Of a stretch of DNA of 64,000 nucleotides, positions 1 through 9,178 are shown piece by piece (position 1 is the stretch's first letter; every line of letters starts with the position of its first letter). The stretch is taken from contig SWBL01000097.1 of the NCBI GenBank assembly GCA_024195585.1, forward strand, positions 1 through 64,000. The letters run 5' to 3'. This DNA comes from Aureobasidium sp. EXF-3400 (Eukaryota; Ascomycota; Dothideomycetes; Dothideales; Saccotheciaceae). The translations under genes and the position numbers were made by a program. The notes below the pieces were generated by a model, which had not been told where the DNA came from, did not search any database, and saw nothing but the letters and a program-made list of their open reading frames with translations.

Positions 1-225
1 GTCACCCACCGTAGTACTAATCTGCCGTTCAACTGCTTATGTATGGCAGAGCGGACGGGATGCCCAGTTTTCAGCTGACTGTGGCCGTACGTGCTTGATA
101 CGCGTCTCGGAAAGTATACATTGACATTGCACAATCGTCTTCTTGAGCACAAAGAATCGACAATACCGCTGTCAACTCCAAAGTGAATTAGTCATCGCGT
201 CGACTCCCAAATCTTCTGTCTCAGC

Positions 226-934
226 TCATTGCCAGCGGCCCTTTGTAAAAGACAGAGGTTTACGGGTCGAGCACCAGACTGCCTGACCCTTGGAATCGAC
301 CTCGTCGTCGGAAGTGGAGCTATCAGAGTCATCCGATTCCACGTAGTATGTCTGCTCGGGATGTGCATCTCTTTCGAACCACATTGTGTCCTTGACGCAA
401 AGCTCTCGCATTCCCCAGCACCGGAGACCCTTCTCATATAGGTAATAGAGGCCGCTCAACCTCAACTTCATCCACCCTGGGTAGTCGTCATCGTCGCTGC
501 CACTTAGTCCCTTCCCATCGAAGACCTTAACGAATGGGTGCTGCTCAAGAGGCAATCCGGCTAGGCTTTTCACATCCGTCTCTCGGATACGCTGCATGAC
601 TTCGGCGTCCACTACAAGGAACATGTAGTTTTGTGGGTAGTTGCAGATGCGAGTTCTCGGGTCCAGTGATTCTAGCCAAGCATGATAATGCTTATAAAGT
701 GTATCCAGTGACGCGTTTTTCATACTCTGCTTGGTCGTCCATCCACCACATTTGCTCGTGAGAGCTAATGAGTGCTGCTCTTTGCGGTCCGTAAGCCTCG
801 AGTTCATATTGCGGACATATTTTGTATAGTTCGATGAATTTTGTCCAGCCTGCGTCAGAGGAGTAGTCGGTGCGGAAGATGAAAAAACCCCAGCGCTTTT
901 TGATGCGCAGCAAACTCATGAACTTAGAGCTCAT
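226..934 (-). pseudogene. Frameshifted fungal hypothetical protein
   Basis: Two overlapping minus-strand frames together read as one protein. The first begins at 934 and includes RIKKRWGFFIFR and WTKFIELY. The second carries NASLDTLYKHYHAWLES, YMFLVVDAEVMQRI and YPGWMKL. The pattern (RWGFxIYR start, an acidic Asp/Glu central helix, an (N)AS(K/L)D..RxHFHAWL segment, a 'VDA' strand) is one I associate with a widespread, uncharacterised fungal family. The frames join inside an A5 run on the coding strand (T5 at 716-720); one base fewer gives a continuous reading. A GTATGA donor lies nearby, but splicing there would remove conserved residues, so a frameshift or sequencing error fits better. The C-terminus ends in a Ser/Asp-rich stretch. 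No function is known to me. Confidence 0.55.
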
Positions 935-2145
935 GATTCCAGATCCAGAGAAGAGGATTTTTGCAATTCCGACTTTGGAGCTGGTGGTCGTAGTAGAGAG
1001 AGGAATCAGCAGCAGAATCCAGCGTAATTTGAACTTCCATGGCAGTCAAAACAACAACATAACGCCAAGGCACTAGTTGATCGTTCTTTCTATCCTGCCT
1101 ACAGTAGTATGTAGATGTGGCAATTCAGAAACATGGATTCTTGTAACACAGACAACGGAGCAGACGTAACAGTGCCGAGTCAGCAACTCGACGTTTCAAT
1201 CACATTCATGCTCGAGACTATCTTCCAGGACTCTAATGACCAGAATGTCGGTGATTGGACCAAGTTCCGGTCGTCGGCGATGCGGCAATCAGCGGAGACC
1301 CTAGGATCATGTTCTTGAGTTGTATCCTGGGAGCGTGGTATAGACGCTGGATGTCATATTGTCTTGATAACAAATACGGCAGCCACAGGTGCGCTGTTGA
1401 AGCGCACCTGCAAATAGCTGCCGTGCCGAGAATAGCCAAGTCAACCGAGATGAGCTTAGAGGTCTGTCAGAAAGGAAACAGCGGTGGACGACAAGTTGAA
1501 AAAATTCATGGTGTTTGTGGCATGATATTGAAGTGAAGGCGAAGATCGCGAGATTAGGTTTCGATGTCGAAAGAAGTAATTCTTGCGATGTTGAAGCGCA
1601 CTGGACTCGTCTGGCCTGACAAAGAAGTAGGACATATTGTCAATGCGTTCATGCTAAGCATGTGAAAACAGTGCGTATACGGAGAGCTGAGCGTATATGG
1701 AAATCTGAGGCGAAGTGGCCGTGTGTAAGAAGAGCAAGGGAGTTTAGAAGGTGTTTTGAAGGGGGCTCCTGCGGGACTTGGCAATCACATGCAAGCTTTC
1801 ACGTGGGAATGATGATGGAATGGCGGCGGGAAATCGTATGACAGCGACCAACCAATGGCCGCAAGAGTCGTCTAAAAGTCTTGCCCATAGCCTCGGGTTG
1901 CTTCTTCCCTGTCGTGTGACACCGAGACTTGCAATTCTTTTGTAAAGGACTGAGAATATATACATGTACAGCAGCAGGAAACCGCACGACTTCGAACTCG
2001 GGTCTTTGACTTTACTCCGCCCAACGCTTGCCAACTCGGGGGCTGAAACCATCGAAGCCCTGCCTCAAACACCTGTTGACTCGACTCCCGTCTCTCGTAC
2101 ATAACACAAGGATACGGACAAGGAAAGAGGAGGATCACTTCCAAC
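935..2145. other. Intergenic region upstream of the CHY/RING gene
   Basis: No convincing gene. The open frames are short and lack recognisable motifs. It holds a strong inverted repeat at 1378-1422 and a CACGTG E-box-like site at 1800-1805, about 340 bp before the next start codon. It probably contains the promoters of both flanking genes, which are divergently transcribed. Confidence 0.5.
1378..1422. repeat. Perfect inverted repeat (hairpin/cruciform)
   Basis: Arms CAGGTGCGCT (1386-1395) and AGCGCACCTG (1401-1410) are exact reverse complements around a 5-nt loop. An outer pair, GGCAGC (1378-1383) and GCTGCC (1417-1422), extends it. No gene overlaps it, and no T-tract follows that would suggest a terminator. 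Confidence 0.8.
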
Positions 2146-4005
2146 ATGGCCGTCAATGCAAACACATCTCAGTTCCTCGAGCTGGATCTCGACCGGCGGG
2201 CAACATCACCGACGCCCGGCACGTCACTACCCGAGGACGATGGCATGCGCACACTACGAGCAAAGATGCATGAGATCCAGCATCTGGCTGCATCGACTGA
2301 AGAGAAGGCAAGGGCAATGCACCTGCTCATGACAAAGGACTACATCACCATGAACAACCCCGATCACCAAATGCCCGACCTGTTCCAACAAGGCCCACTC
2401 TGTCACCCTGTCCGATCACCCGACAACCCCTACAACATCACTCCACAAGACCTCGAACCCAGCTACTGCTCAGATCACATCAACGACGAAGGAACTGGCT
2501 TGGGCTGTGCACATTACAGCAGGAACGTCAAGGTACAATGCTTTGACTGCAATCAATGGCATCCATGTCGGCACTGCCACGATGCTTCGCCCAACCTACC
2601 CTTCCCTCACGGACTCAATCGAAAAATGACACGCAACATGCTATGCATGATCTGTAGTACTCCTCAGCCTGCCGGTCCCACTTGCACCAACTGCGGTGTT
2701 GACTCTGCCTACTACTACTGCTCAAAGTGCAAGCTCTGGGATAATGACAGCACAAAAAGTATCTACCACTGTGACGACTGCGGAATTTGTCGTCGTGGTG
2801 AAGGACTAGGCAGGGATTACGTCCACTGCAAACGGTGCAATGTCTGCATCTCAATATCCACCAGCAGTACCCATCCTTGCGTAGAAAGAGCAACAGATTG
2901 CGATTGTCCTTTGTGTCTCGACTACCTCTTTTCCTCATCGCTACCGGTAGTGAGTCTAGCTTGCGGTCACTACATGCATGGAAGCTGCTACAAAGATCTT
3001 ATGCACGTCACATATCGATGTCCGGTGTGCAACAAATCTGCTGTCAATATGGAACTCCAATGGCGCAAACTCGACGACGAAATTCGTTTACAACCCATGC
3101 CCGAAGACGAATTCGAAGATTCTGCTGCTGCGAAGGCCAATCCTACACATCGCCGCGTTCCTCGAAAAGTGTTTGTAGGCTGTAACGACTGTGGAGGAAG
3201 AGGCTGGTCCGCCTTCCACTGGCTCGGTCTAAAATGTCCTCATTGCGACGGCTACAACACATCTCAAACCGCACCTTTAGGTTCCGAAACCCCAGGAGTC
3301 CGACCAGTAGTCCGACGTCATGAGTTTGCTGGTGTAAACGCATTACCAGCTGTAGTCACCAATGAAGAAAGAGCAGATAGCGCATACGGCTGTCCGTCCT
3401 CACCAGCACATATCCCTATTCCTCAACAACACTTGCCAGTCCAACAACCAGCGTTTGCGCCTCACTCACCCACCGGACGAAGTTACTTCCTCCAAGCCGA
3501 GTACGAGGAAAGTCTTCGTAACACCGAGCGTGCACTAAGCGCCGGTGACGCTTTCAGAAATGCACTAAGTGCCGGGGACGCTTTCAGAAACTTGCCTTAC
3601 GATATCCTGCAAAGGTTCAGCAGGAGTCTGTCACCCATGCGCTACTATCTCGAAGGCTTGGATTCTGGTACCAACGCCACAAATGCAGCTTCAACCACGC
3701 TACAAGATCCTACAGCAGCTACGCCAAAAGATACCGAACAGCATTCGAGACGACCGCGAACGGCTCAATCTCAGGAAAGCAGTTTCTGGGGTGAAGGCAA
3801 TGCTGGTGTTTTCTTTGGCGATATCTCTGAATCTGACGAAGAGGATGAGGATGATGCAGAGAATGATGAAGATGATGAGGAAGAGAGTGATGATGAGGAT
3901 GAAGATGAGGACGATGAGGATGATGGTGTGGGAAGTCAGTTTGGAGACAGAGATGCTTTTCCCGTAGAGGATGACGATGAGCTGAGGTTACCGGGGCATA
4001 TCTGA
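2146..4005 (+). CDS. CHY/CTCHY/RING zinc-finger E3 ubiquitin ligase (RCHY1/PIRH2-like)
   Basis: A single-exon 619-residue protein. From about residue 119 there is a CHY-type zinc finger (GCAHYSRNVKVQCFDC), then a CTCHY finger (CSKCKLWDN, HCDDCGICRRG). A RING follows at about 252-300 (CPLCLDYLF ... CGHYMH ... CPVC), and a C-terminal zinc ribbon at about 338-375 (GCNDCGGRGW ... CPHC). This order is diagnostic of PIRH2/RCHY1-type ubiquitin ligases, which ubiquitinate regulatory proteins in animals and plants; fungal substrates are poorly defined. The protein is longer than animal RCHY1. It adds an N-terminal extension, a 10-residue tandem duplication (ALSAGDAFRN twice) and a very acidic Asp/Glu tail at about 565-605. 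The ATG lies in a good context and is the first in frame. Confidence 0.9.
   Translation: MAVNANTSQFLELDLDRRATSPTPGTSLPEDDGMRTLRAKMHEIQHLAASTEEKARAMHLLMTKDYITMNNPDHQMPDLFQQGPLCHPVRSPDNPYNITPQDLEPSYCSDHINDEGTGLGCAHYSRNVKVQCFDCNQWHPCRHCHDASPNLPFPHGLNRKMTRNMLCMICSTPQPAGPTCTNCGVDSAYYYCSKCKLWDNDSTKSIYHCDDCGICRRGEGLGRDYVHCKRCNVCISISTSSTHPCVERATDCDCPLCLDYLFSSSLPVVSLACGHYMHGSCYKDLMHVTYRCPVCNKSAVNMELQWRKLDDEIRLQPMPEDEFEDSAAAKANPTHRRVPRKVFVGCNDCGGRGWSAFHWLGLKCPHCDGYNTSQTAPLGSETPGVRPVVRRHEFAGVNALPAVVTNEERADSAYGCPSSPAHIPIPQQHLPVQQPAFAPHSPTGRSYFLQAEYEESLRNTERALSAGDAFRNALSAGDAFRNLPYDILQRFSRSLSPMRYYLEGLDSGTNATNAASTTLQDPTAATPKDTEQHSRRPRTAQSQESSFWGEGNAGVFFGDISESDEEDEDDAENDEDDEEESDDEDEDEDDEDDGVGSQFGDRDAFPVEDDDELRLPGHI
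3532..3591 (+). repeat. 30-bp tandem duplication inside the CHY/RING gene
   Basis: Two adjacent 30-nt units (3532-3561 and 3562-3591) differ at three positions. Each encodes ALSAGDAFRN, so the reading frame is kept. It lies in the linker between the zinc ribbon and the acidic tail. Confidence 0.9.
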
Positions 4006-4370
4006 TGCCTTTGCTGGTTTTGAGATGTTCGAAAGAGGCTGGGACTCTTTCTCTGAAGAAAACGGGATGGAGTTTTTGCTTCTTGTGTGGTTTGTTAGTG
4101 CGGTTCAACGTAAAAAATGCATAGCGTTGTCATTACATATCTTGGTCTTCGAATCTCATGCATCTCTCTCACCTTTCATCGGCTTCGATTCTAGTCATCT
4201 ATGCTTGTACGTTAATTATCAAGATAGATCAAACATGACATCATGCGTTGGCTGCCTAAGCATCCTTCCGTACGTACAACAACTCAAGAGTCAAGACTCA
4301 TCTATCAAGACCCCGCCTCTCAAATACCAATCCTATACCAACCGTCACCTAAACATAAACTAAATCGATC
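4006..4370. other. Intergenic spacer
   Basis: The spacer between two plus-strand genes. It should hold the 3' UTR of the CHY/RING gene and the promoter of the cullin-like gene. I see no other feature. Confidence 0.5.
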
Positions 4371-5111
4371 ATGCAACCCACTCCATTTCTCCCTGCAGAT
4401 GACCCAGCTATCCCTCCATTCCTCCAACAAAGACCCGTTAACCCCACCACCACACTCACCTACATAAAAACCCAAATCTCCGCCATCTACACGGCAGCAA
4501 AAACTTCATATAACAATGATCAAATCCCTTACCTCTCGCACGATACATATTCCAAAATCTACACCGCTGTCTTCGATTACCTCACCAAGTCAAAAGAATC
4601 AGCATGGGTTCTCGGTGGAGCCATATACCGATTCCTGCACTCTGAAATCCAAAATTATTGCAAACATATCCGAAACAATATCTTTGGTACTGGAAATGGT
4701 GATACGGATATCACCACCGCTCGGAAACTTTTGGGCTTGTATATGTCAAGTTATCGCACTTTCGTAAAAGTTTCATCGCTGGTTAGAGGGCTAGTGCGGT
4801 TTTGGGATAGACATTGGATGCGTAGAGAGTACGGGTTGAGAAAGATACGAGTTGCTTCTGTTGAGGGTTTGCATAAAGCTATATGGAAAGAGGAAGTTCT
4901 AGGGGTTGATGCAGAGGGTATGTCAGAGAAGAAAGGCGTGGAGGAATTGATGGATGCTGTAGCGATATTGAGGGAGACTGAGGGAGGGATGACAGATTAT
5001 GATTCAGTGCTTCTTAGGGATATCGCCAAAGGGTTGTCTGGCCTTGGTGTTACGTTAGAGAGATGTGGTTGGTGGTATGTTGAGGGTATTGTACGGGACA
5101 AGCAGAAATAA
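4371..5111 (+). CDS. Orphan cullin N-terminal-domain protein (no cullin homology domain)
   Basis: An intact single-exon frame of 246 residues. It follows the N-terminal part of cullin-1/Cdc53: YSKIYTAVFDYL, then GGAIYRFLHSEIQNY, then LGLYMSSYRTF and RFWDRHWMRREYG (cullins have 'YLNRHWVxRE'). The ensuing helix pair VEELMDAVAILRETEGG ... LRDIAKGLSGLGV matches the 'VxDAVLxLIExxR.GE' region. It stops near the end of the first cullin repeat. It has no later repeats, no cullin homology domain (the Rbx1/Roc1 surface) and no neddylation site. Only 145 bp separate it from the next gene's 3' end, so the rest is not downstream. In known cullins this region binds the adaptor (Skp1 for Cul1). An adaptor-titrating role is inference; a decaying fragment is also possible, though the frame is open. 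Confidence 0.7.
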   Translation: MQPTPFLPADDPAIPPFLQQRPVNPTTTLTYIKTQISAIYTAAKTSYNNDQIPYLSHDTYSKIYTAVFDYLTKSKESAWVLGGAIYRFLHSEIQNYCKHIRNNIFGTGNGDTDITTARKLLGLYMSSYRTFVKVSSLVRGLVRFWDRHWMRREYGLRKIRVASVEGLHKAIWKEEVLGVDAEGMSEKKGVEELMDAVAILRETEGGMTDYDSVLLRDIAKGLSGLGVTLERCGWWYVEGIVRDKQK

Positions 5112-5255
5112 CAACACATTGCGAATTTTGACTTGAGATAAAAAAGGCCGCATCTAACCTGTAAATCGTACAGTATCGCCAAAACCACGAGTGAGGTTTG
5201 TGGAATCCGGGAGGTGGAAATTCATAGACCGGAGGCTGACCAGTATGCTTCAGCA

Positions 5256-6767
5256 TCATATATTGTTCCAGTGAAATCCAAACAACTGTTCGTCTTGCGA
5301 TGTCCCCAACCAAAGTACGTTTTTGACATGGATACTGACTTCTTTCCATCCGTCCATTTGTAATTCTGCAGCGACAACCTTCGCTCTTGCTGAGAGACGC
5401 TTACAATACTCAGTGCCAGTTGAGGCCGCCATTCCGGTCGTAAGAAGCCATAGGCTAAGCCAATCATGTGTCTGAGGCCCTGTTTCCAATATTGCCAATT
5501 GAATCTCGAACCTCGTGAGAACTTGATTCGACAGAAATGTATGGGGATAATATGTCGTTCCATGGATGACAAGCATATAGAGAATGATGCCGTAACGCAT
5601 ACATTCTGTGATTGAAGAACCGGATGACATGGCCCGACTGGAATCCGCAGGCAAGAGTCGATGTATCACGAAACATGTGAGGTCGTGAAGCTGAGTGGTA
5701 GACAAGGGCACACGTTGTGCTGTTTGAAAGATGCTGCGTAGGCGAGCGAACACATTCGATACCGCTTCGTCAATGATTAGAGCTTCGAGAAATGGCGGGT
5801 AATATGGACGACTAGTTGGATCAGAATACCACTCTGAAATAGAAGGTATTCCTTGTCCGGTGCCGAAGTCGTCTTGGGTCTCGAATTGAGGCATGCCTGT
5901 GAGAAGCATTGACACCCTTTGACACCTGTGAGCAACAGTCCCTATATACGTGTGCAACAACTTACCAACTGACCATTCTCGCAGTGAGGGGGCTGGTCTG
6001 CCTCACACCGTGGATGCCACCTCTCGAATCAACCATTCTCTTTACACCCTCGATATGCATTTGACTGAGTCCGATGTTCCCTTTACCGAACTGATTGTTC
6101 ATTGATTGTCAGTCGCGGGGCATGCAACAGAGGGGTGGACAGCGGGCATACCTCAATGGCCGCCAGTGTGATGACCGAGTTCATTGTTCCATCCTGTACA
6201 GCCAGCGTTCGGTTTCGGACTTTCCGCCGAAGCAAGGTAACAGAATCGGCCATGAGAAGTTCAGAGGTCTGGAAGCCTTTCTGAGCTAACAGTTCTTCAT
6301 CGAGGCATGCTGTTTGTAGTGAGACATGGAACAATGCTGGATCGCCTAATGCAAGTGGCCACCAGGAGATCAGAAACGGGTTCGAAGTTGTATCCAGATC
6401 AAGGGGGTAGTATTGGAAGGCGATTTTAGTAAGGACTAGGTCTGTTAGCGGTGTCTGATACAGACTCGAAGAGGCAGAGCATACAAGTGTGGATTAGGCG
6501 CTGAGCATGTTCTCGAGGTAGTCTTGTCGGTGGATAAGAGTCAAACGGATCCACAGAACTAAATTCACAAATCTCGAAAGTCCTCAAGGGGATTGACAGT
6601 TGCCGACATTGCTGCTCTGCGACAACCAATGTCGCCGTCAAAGGCTCGTTGGCATACGTGCATTGGATGCTACGTTTGCAACACCGAGAGCACTGCGGCG
6701 TACGGAGGTCGCATTTACTTTTCGACTTGGCGCATGCGGCACAGGATCGACGAAGAGTCTGGCGCAT
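5256..6767 (-). CDS. Zn(II)2Cys6 transcription factor, four exons
   Basis: Exon 1 (6767-6485) carries the binuclear zinc cluster CAACAKSKSKC ... CSRCCKRSIQC at about residues 9-36. Splice signals join it to exon 2 (6435-6152), exon 3 (6090-5966) and exon 4 (5916-5256), giving about 450 residues. The first acceptor could instead be at 6442/6441, which adds two residues. Across the exon 2-3-4 junctions the protein reads IEFGKGNIGLSQMHIEGVK, SPLTARMVSW and PQFETQDDFG. These match the middle region of the fungal regulator family with Pfam fungal_trans_2-type C-termini. It should be a nuclear DNA-binding regulator; its targets are unknown. It is divergent from the ERG5-like gene with 484 bp between start codons, so the two may share regulatory sites. 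Confidence 0.85.
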
Positions 6768-7251
6768 TCCGTAGAGAAGGTGCTAATGGTATGAGTGTTC
6801 CAAGCGCGTTTGTAGCATGGTCAAATCTCAGGTGATTTTGTGGCAAGGTCAGGGCAAGATTGATCAAGTTTCCGACACAGAATCGGATACTGAAGTGCCC
6901 GAGCCACGAATCATGAGACCTAAGTACAAGCCGATGTCCATTGCTGTGTCATGGCGCGACTGAACGAGGAGATGAATTGGATGAAGGAAGGCTGACCGAA
7001 ATAGGACTAGACTCCGAAGACTGCTTAGGAGACTAGTCCAAATCAAGTAATTATGCATTCGCGCATTCTATCTCAACCCTCAGAGGCTTCGAAGATTGTG
7101 TTCTTGGAAGAACACGATCAACCGTGTGTTGTTTGACTAGAGTGGACGGTAAAATGTTGGGAAGTTGCGATGCTTGCGAGTTCAGAGTATATAACGCTGG
7201 CAGGGACGCCTTCCTTCAGACTTCGACATTCTCATATGCATTGCATTCGGC
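6768..7251. promoter_or_regulatory. Divergent promoter between Zn2Cys6 regulator and ERG5-like gene
   Basis: This 484-bp stretch lies between two divergent start codons and must hold both promoters. I saw no coding frame. A short ACACG/CGTGT inverted pair occurs near 7110-7125. I found no clear sterol-regulatory element by eye. Confidence 0.6.
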
Positions 7252-9037
7252 ATGACAGGAACATCCATATCAGTCGCTGCTATCCCGGATCTTGCGGGCA
7301 ATATGTCTGGTTACCAACAAGATGGTCCACAAGTGCGGCTTCCGCAAAGCATCCTCTCAGCAGTCCTTACAGGAAGCTGGCACTTGTCTACCTGGCAGTA
7401 CATCGTATTGTTCTCCATTGGCGTAATCGTCTATGACCAAGGTGACAACCGTTGTGCATCCGAAGAGAACCCAGCTGACATCCCACCTAGTCTTGTACAT
7501 CAAACGAAAGGGCTCGATCGCTGGTCCTTCGTTCAAGCCCCCCCTCATGGGCCCCTTTCTCCAAGCATTGGATCCAAAGTTCGACTCCTACCTCAAGCAA
7601 TGGGCGAGTGGACCTCTCAGCTGTGTCTCTGTCTTCCACAAGTATGTGTTTCCACTCATATCTCCCAATGCTCTTACTCACAATCACACGTTAGGTTTGT
7701 TGTTCTCGCCTCCGACCGAGATCTGGCCCACAAGGTCTTCAAGTCGCCTGCCTATGCCGAACCCTGCATAGTGCCCGTCGCAAAGGACATCATAGGCCAC
7801 AAAGCATGGGTGTTCCTCCAAGGTCGAGATCATGCCGAGTACAGGAGAGGGTTGACACCTCTTTTCACCAACAAGGCCATGGCCACGTACCTCCCGGTCC
7901 AAGAAAAGGTGTTGGCTGATTACCTCGACAAGTTTGTTTCTACCAGTGAAGCAAATGGAAACAAACCGTTGCCGTTCATGGGCATGTTCCGCGAGATCAA
8001 CTGCGCACTTTCCTGCCGCACATTCTTTGGCGATTATATCTCTCAAGACGCGGTCAAGAAAATCGCAGATGACTATTACTTGTGCACTGCCGCTCTGGAG
8101 CTGGTCAATATTCCGTTCTCCATGTACATCCCATGGACCAAGGTATGGCGAGGCAAGCGAACGGCAGATGCTGTCCATGCTGAGTTTGCCAAATGTGCAG
8201 CAGCATGCAAGGCAAATATGGTCAGCGGTGCGAAGCCCACCTGTACTGTCGACCACTGGGTGCTTCACATGATGGAGTCCAACCGATACCGCCTGAAGAT
8301 TGCCGCAGGAGACTCCGACGCGGAGAGACCAATGAACCTGATCCGCGAGTTCACCAACGAAGAGATTGGCGAGACTTTATTTACCTTCCTCTTCGCTTCT
8401 CAAGACGCCTCCAGCAGTGCAACAACCTGGCTTTTTCAGATCCTCGCTCAACGGCCTGATGTTCTCGATAGATTGCGACAAGAGAATCTTGACGTACGTG
8501 GCGGCGACAAGAACAAACCATTCGATCAAGCCATGTTAGAGTCTCTGACCTATACCAACGCTGTGATCAAAGAGCTGCTTCGCCACAGACCACCCGTCAT
8601 CTTTGTCCCTTACTTGGCAACCAAGGATTTCCCAATCACAACAGATTACACTGTTCCTAAGGGTTCCATGATCATACCAAGCTGCTACCCGGCCTTGCAC
8701 GACCCCAAAGTCTATCCACGCCCCGATGTGTTCGACCCCGATCGCTGGACTACTGGAGATGCCGCGTCCAAGACCAAAAACTGGCTTGTCTTTGGTGCAG
8801 GCCCGCATGATTGTCTTGCGAGAAGATATGTTCCGCTTTCGATGGCAGGCATGATCGGTAAAGCAGCCATGGAGCTTGACTGGAAGCATTACGAGACCGA
8901 GTTGTCAGAGGAGATTAAGGTCTTTGCTACGCTTTTCCCTATGGTAAGTGATCTTGGTTGACTAGCCAATGATTTTCGCTCCTAGTAACTAACAATCGCA
9001 GGACGGATGCCCTTTAGTCTTCACCAGACGCTCCTGA
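7252..9037 (+). CDS. ERG5: Sterol C-22 desaturase, cytochrome P450 CYP61 (ERG5-like)
   Basis: Four exons: 7252-7441, 7491-7641, 7695-8943 and 9002-9037. The introns are 49, 53 and 58 nt, and the product is about 541 residues. Removing the introns restores family-typical joins: IVYDQVLYIKRKGSIAGP, VSVFHKFVVLAS and LFPMDGCPLVF at the C-terminus. P450 signatures are present: the I-helix FASQDASSSATTW, the ExxR motif (KELLRHRPPV) and the haem loop FGAGPHDCLARRY with its Cys ligand. The match to CYP61 runs along the whole length. ERG5 makes the C-22(23) double bond late in ergosterol synthesis on the ER membrane. The N-terminus has a hydrophobic anchor (YIVLFSIGVIVYD). Whether this is the only ERG5 or a second paralogue cannot be told from this window. 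Confidence 0.88.
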
Positions 9038-9178
9038 CGGTGTAGATAACGTGGGCGCAGATAAATCCAAGAGACTGGTGATAGGTAGTCGATCGCATGA
9101 GCAGGATTAATCCAGTCGATGATGTAGCCCGAGTCAAATCCTCTAGGCAAGAGTCAACGGTCTGCGCATGAGACTCAT

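Noticed and set aside
715..755. Intron instead of frameshift in the first gene
   Set aside because: The only usable donor (GTATGA) and nearby acceptors give an intron of about 35 nt that removes conserved residues.
1984..2003. TTCGAA-containing string like a tRNA T-loop on the minus strand
   Set aside because: No T-stem pairing and no A box.
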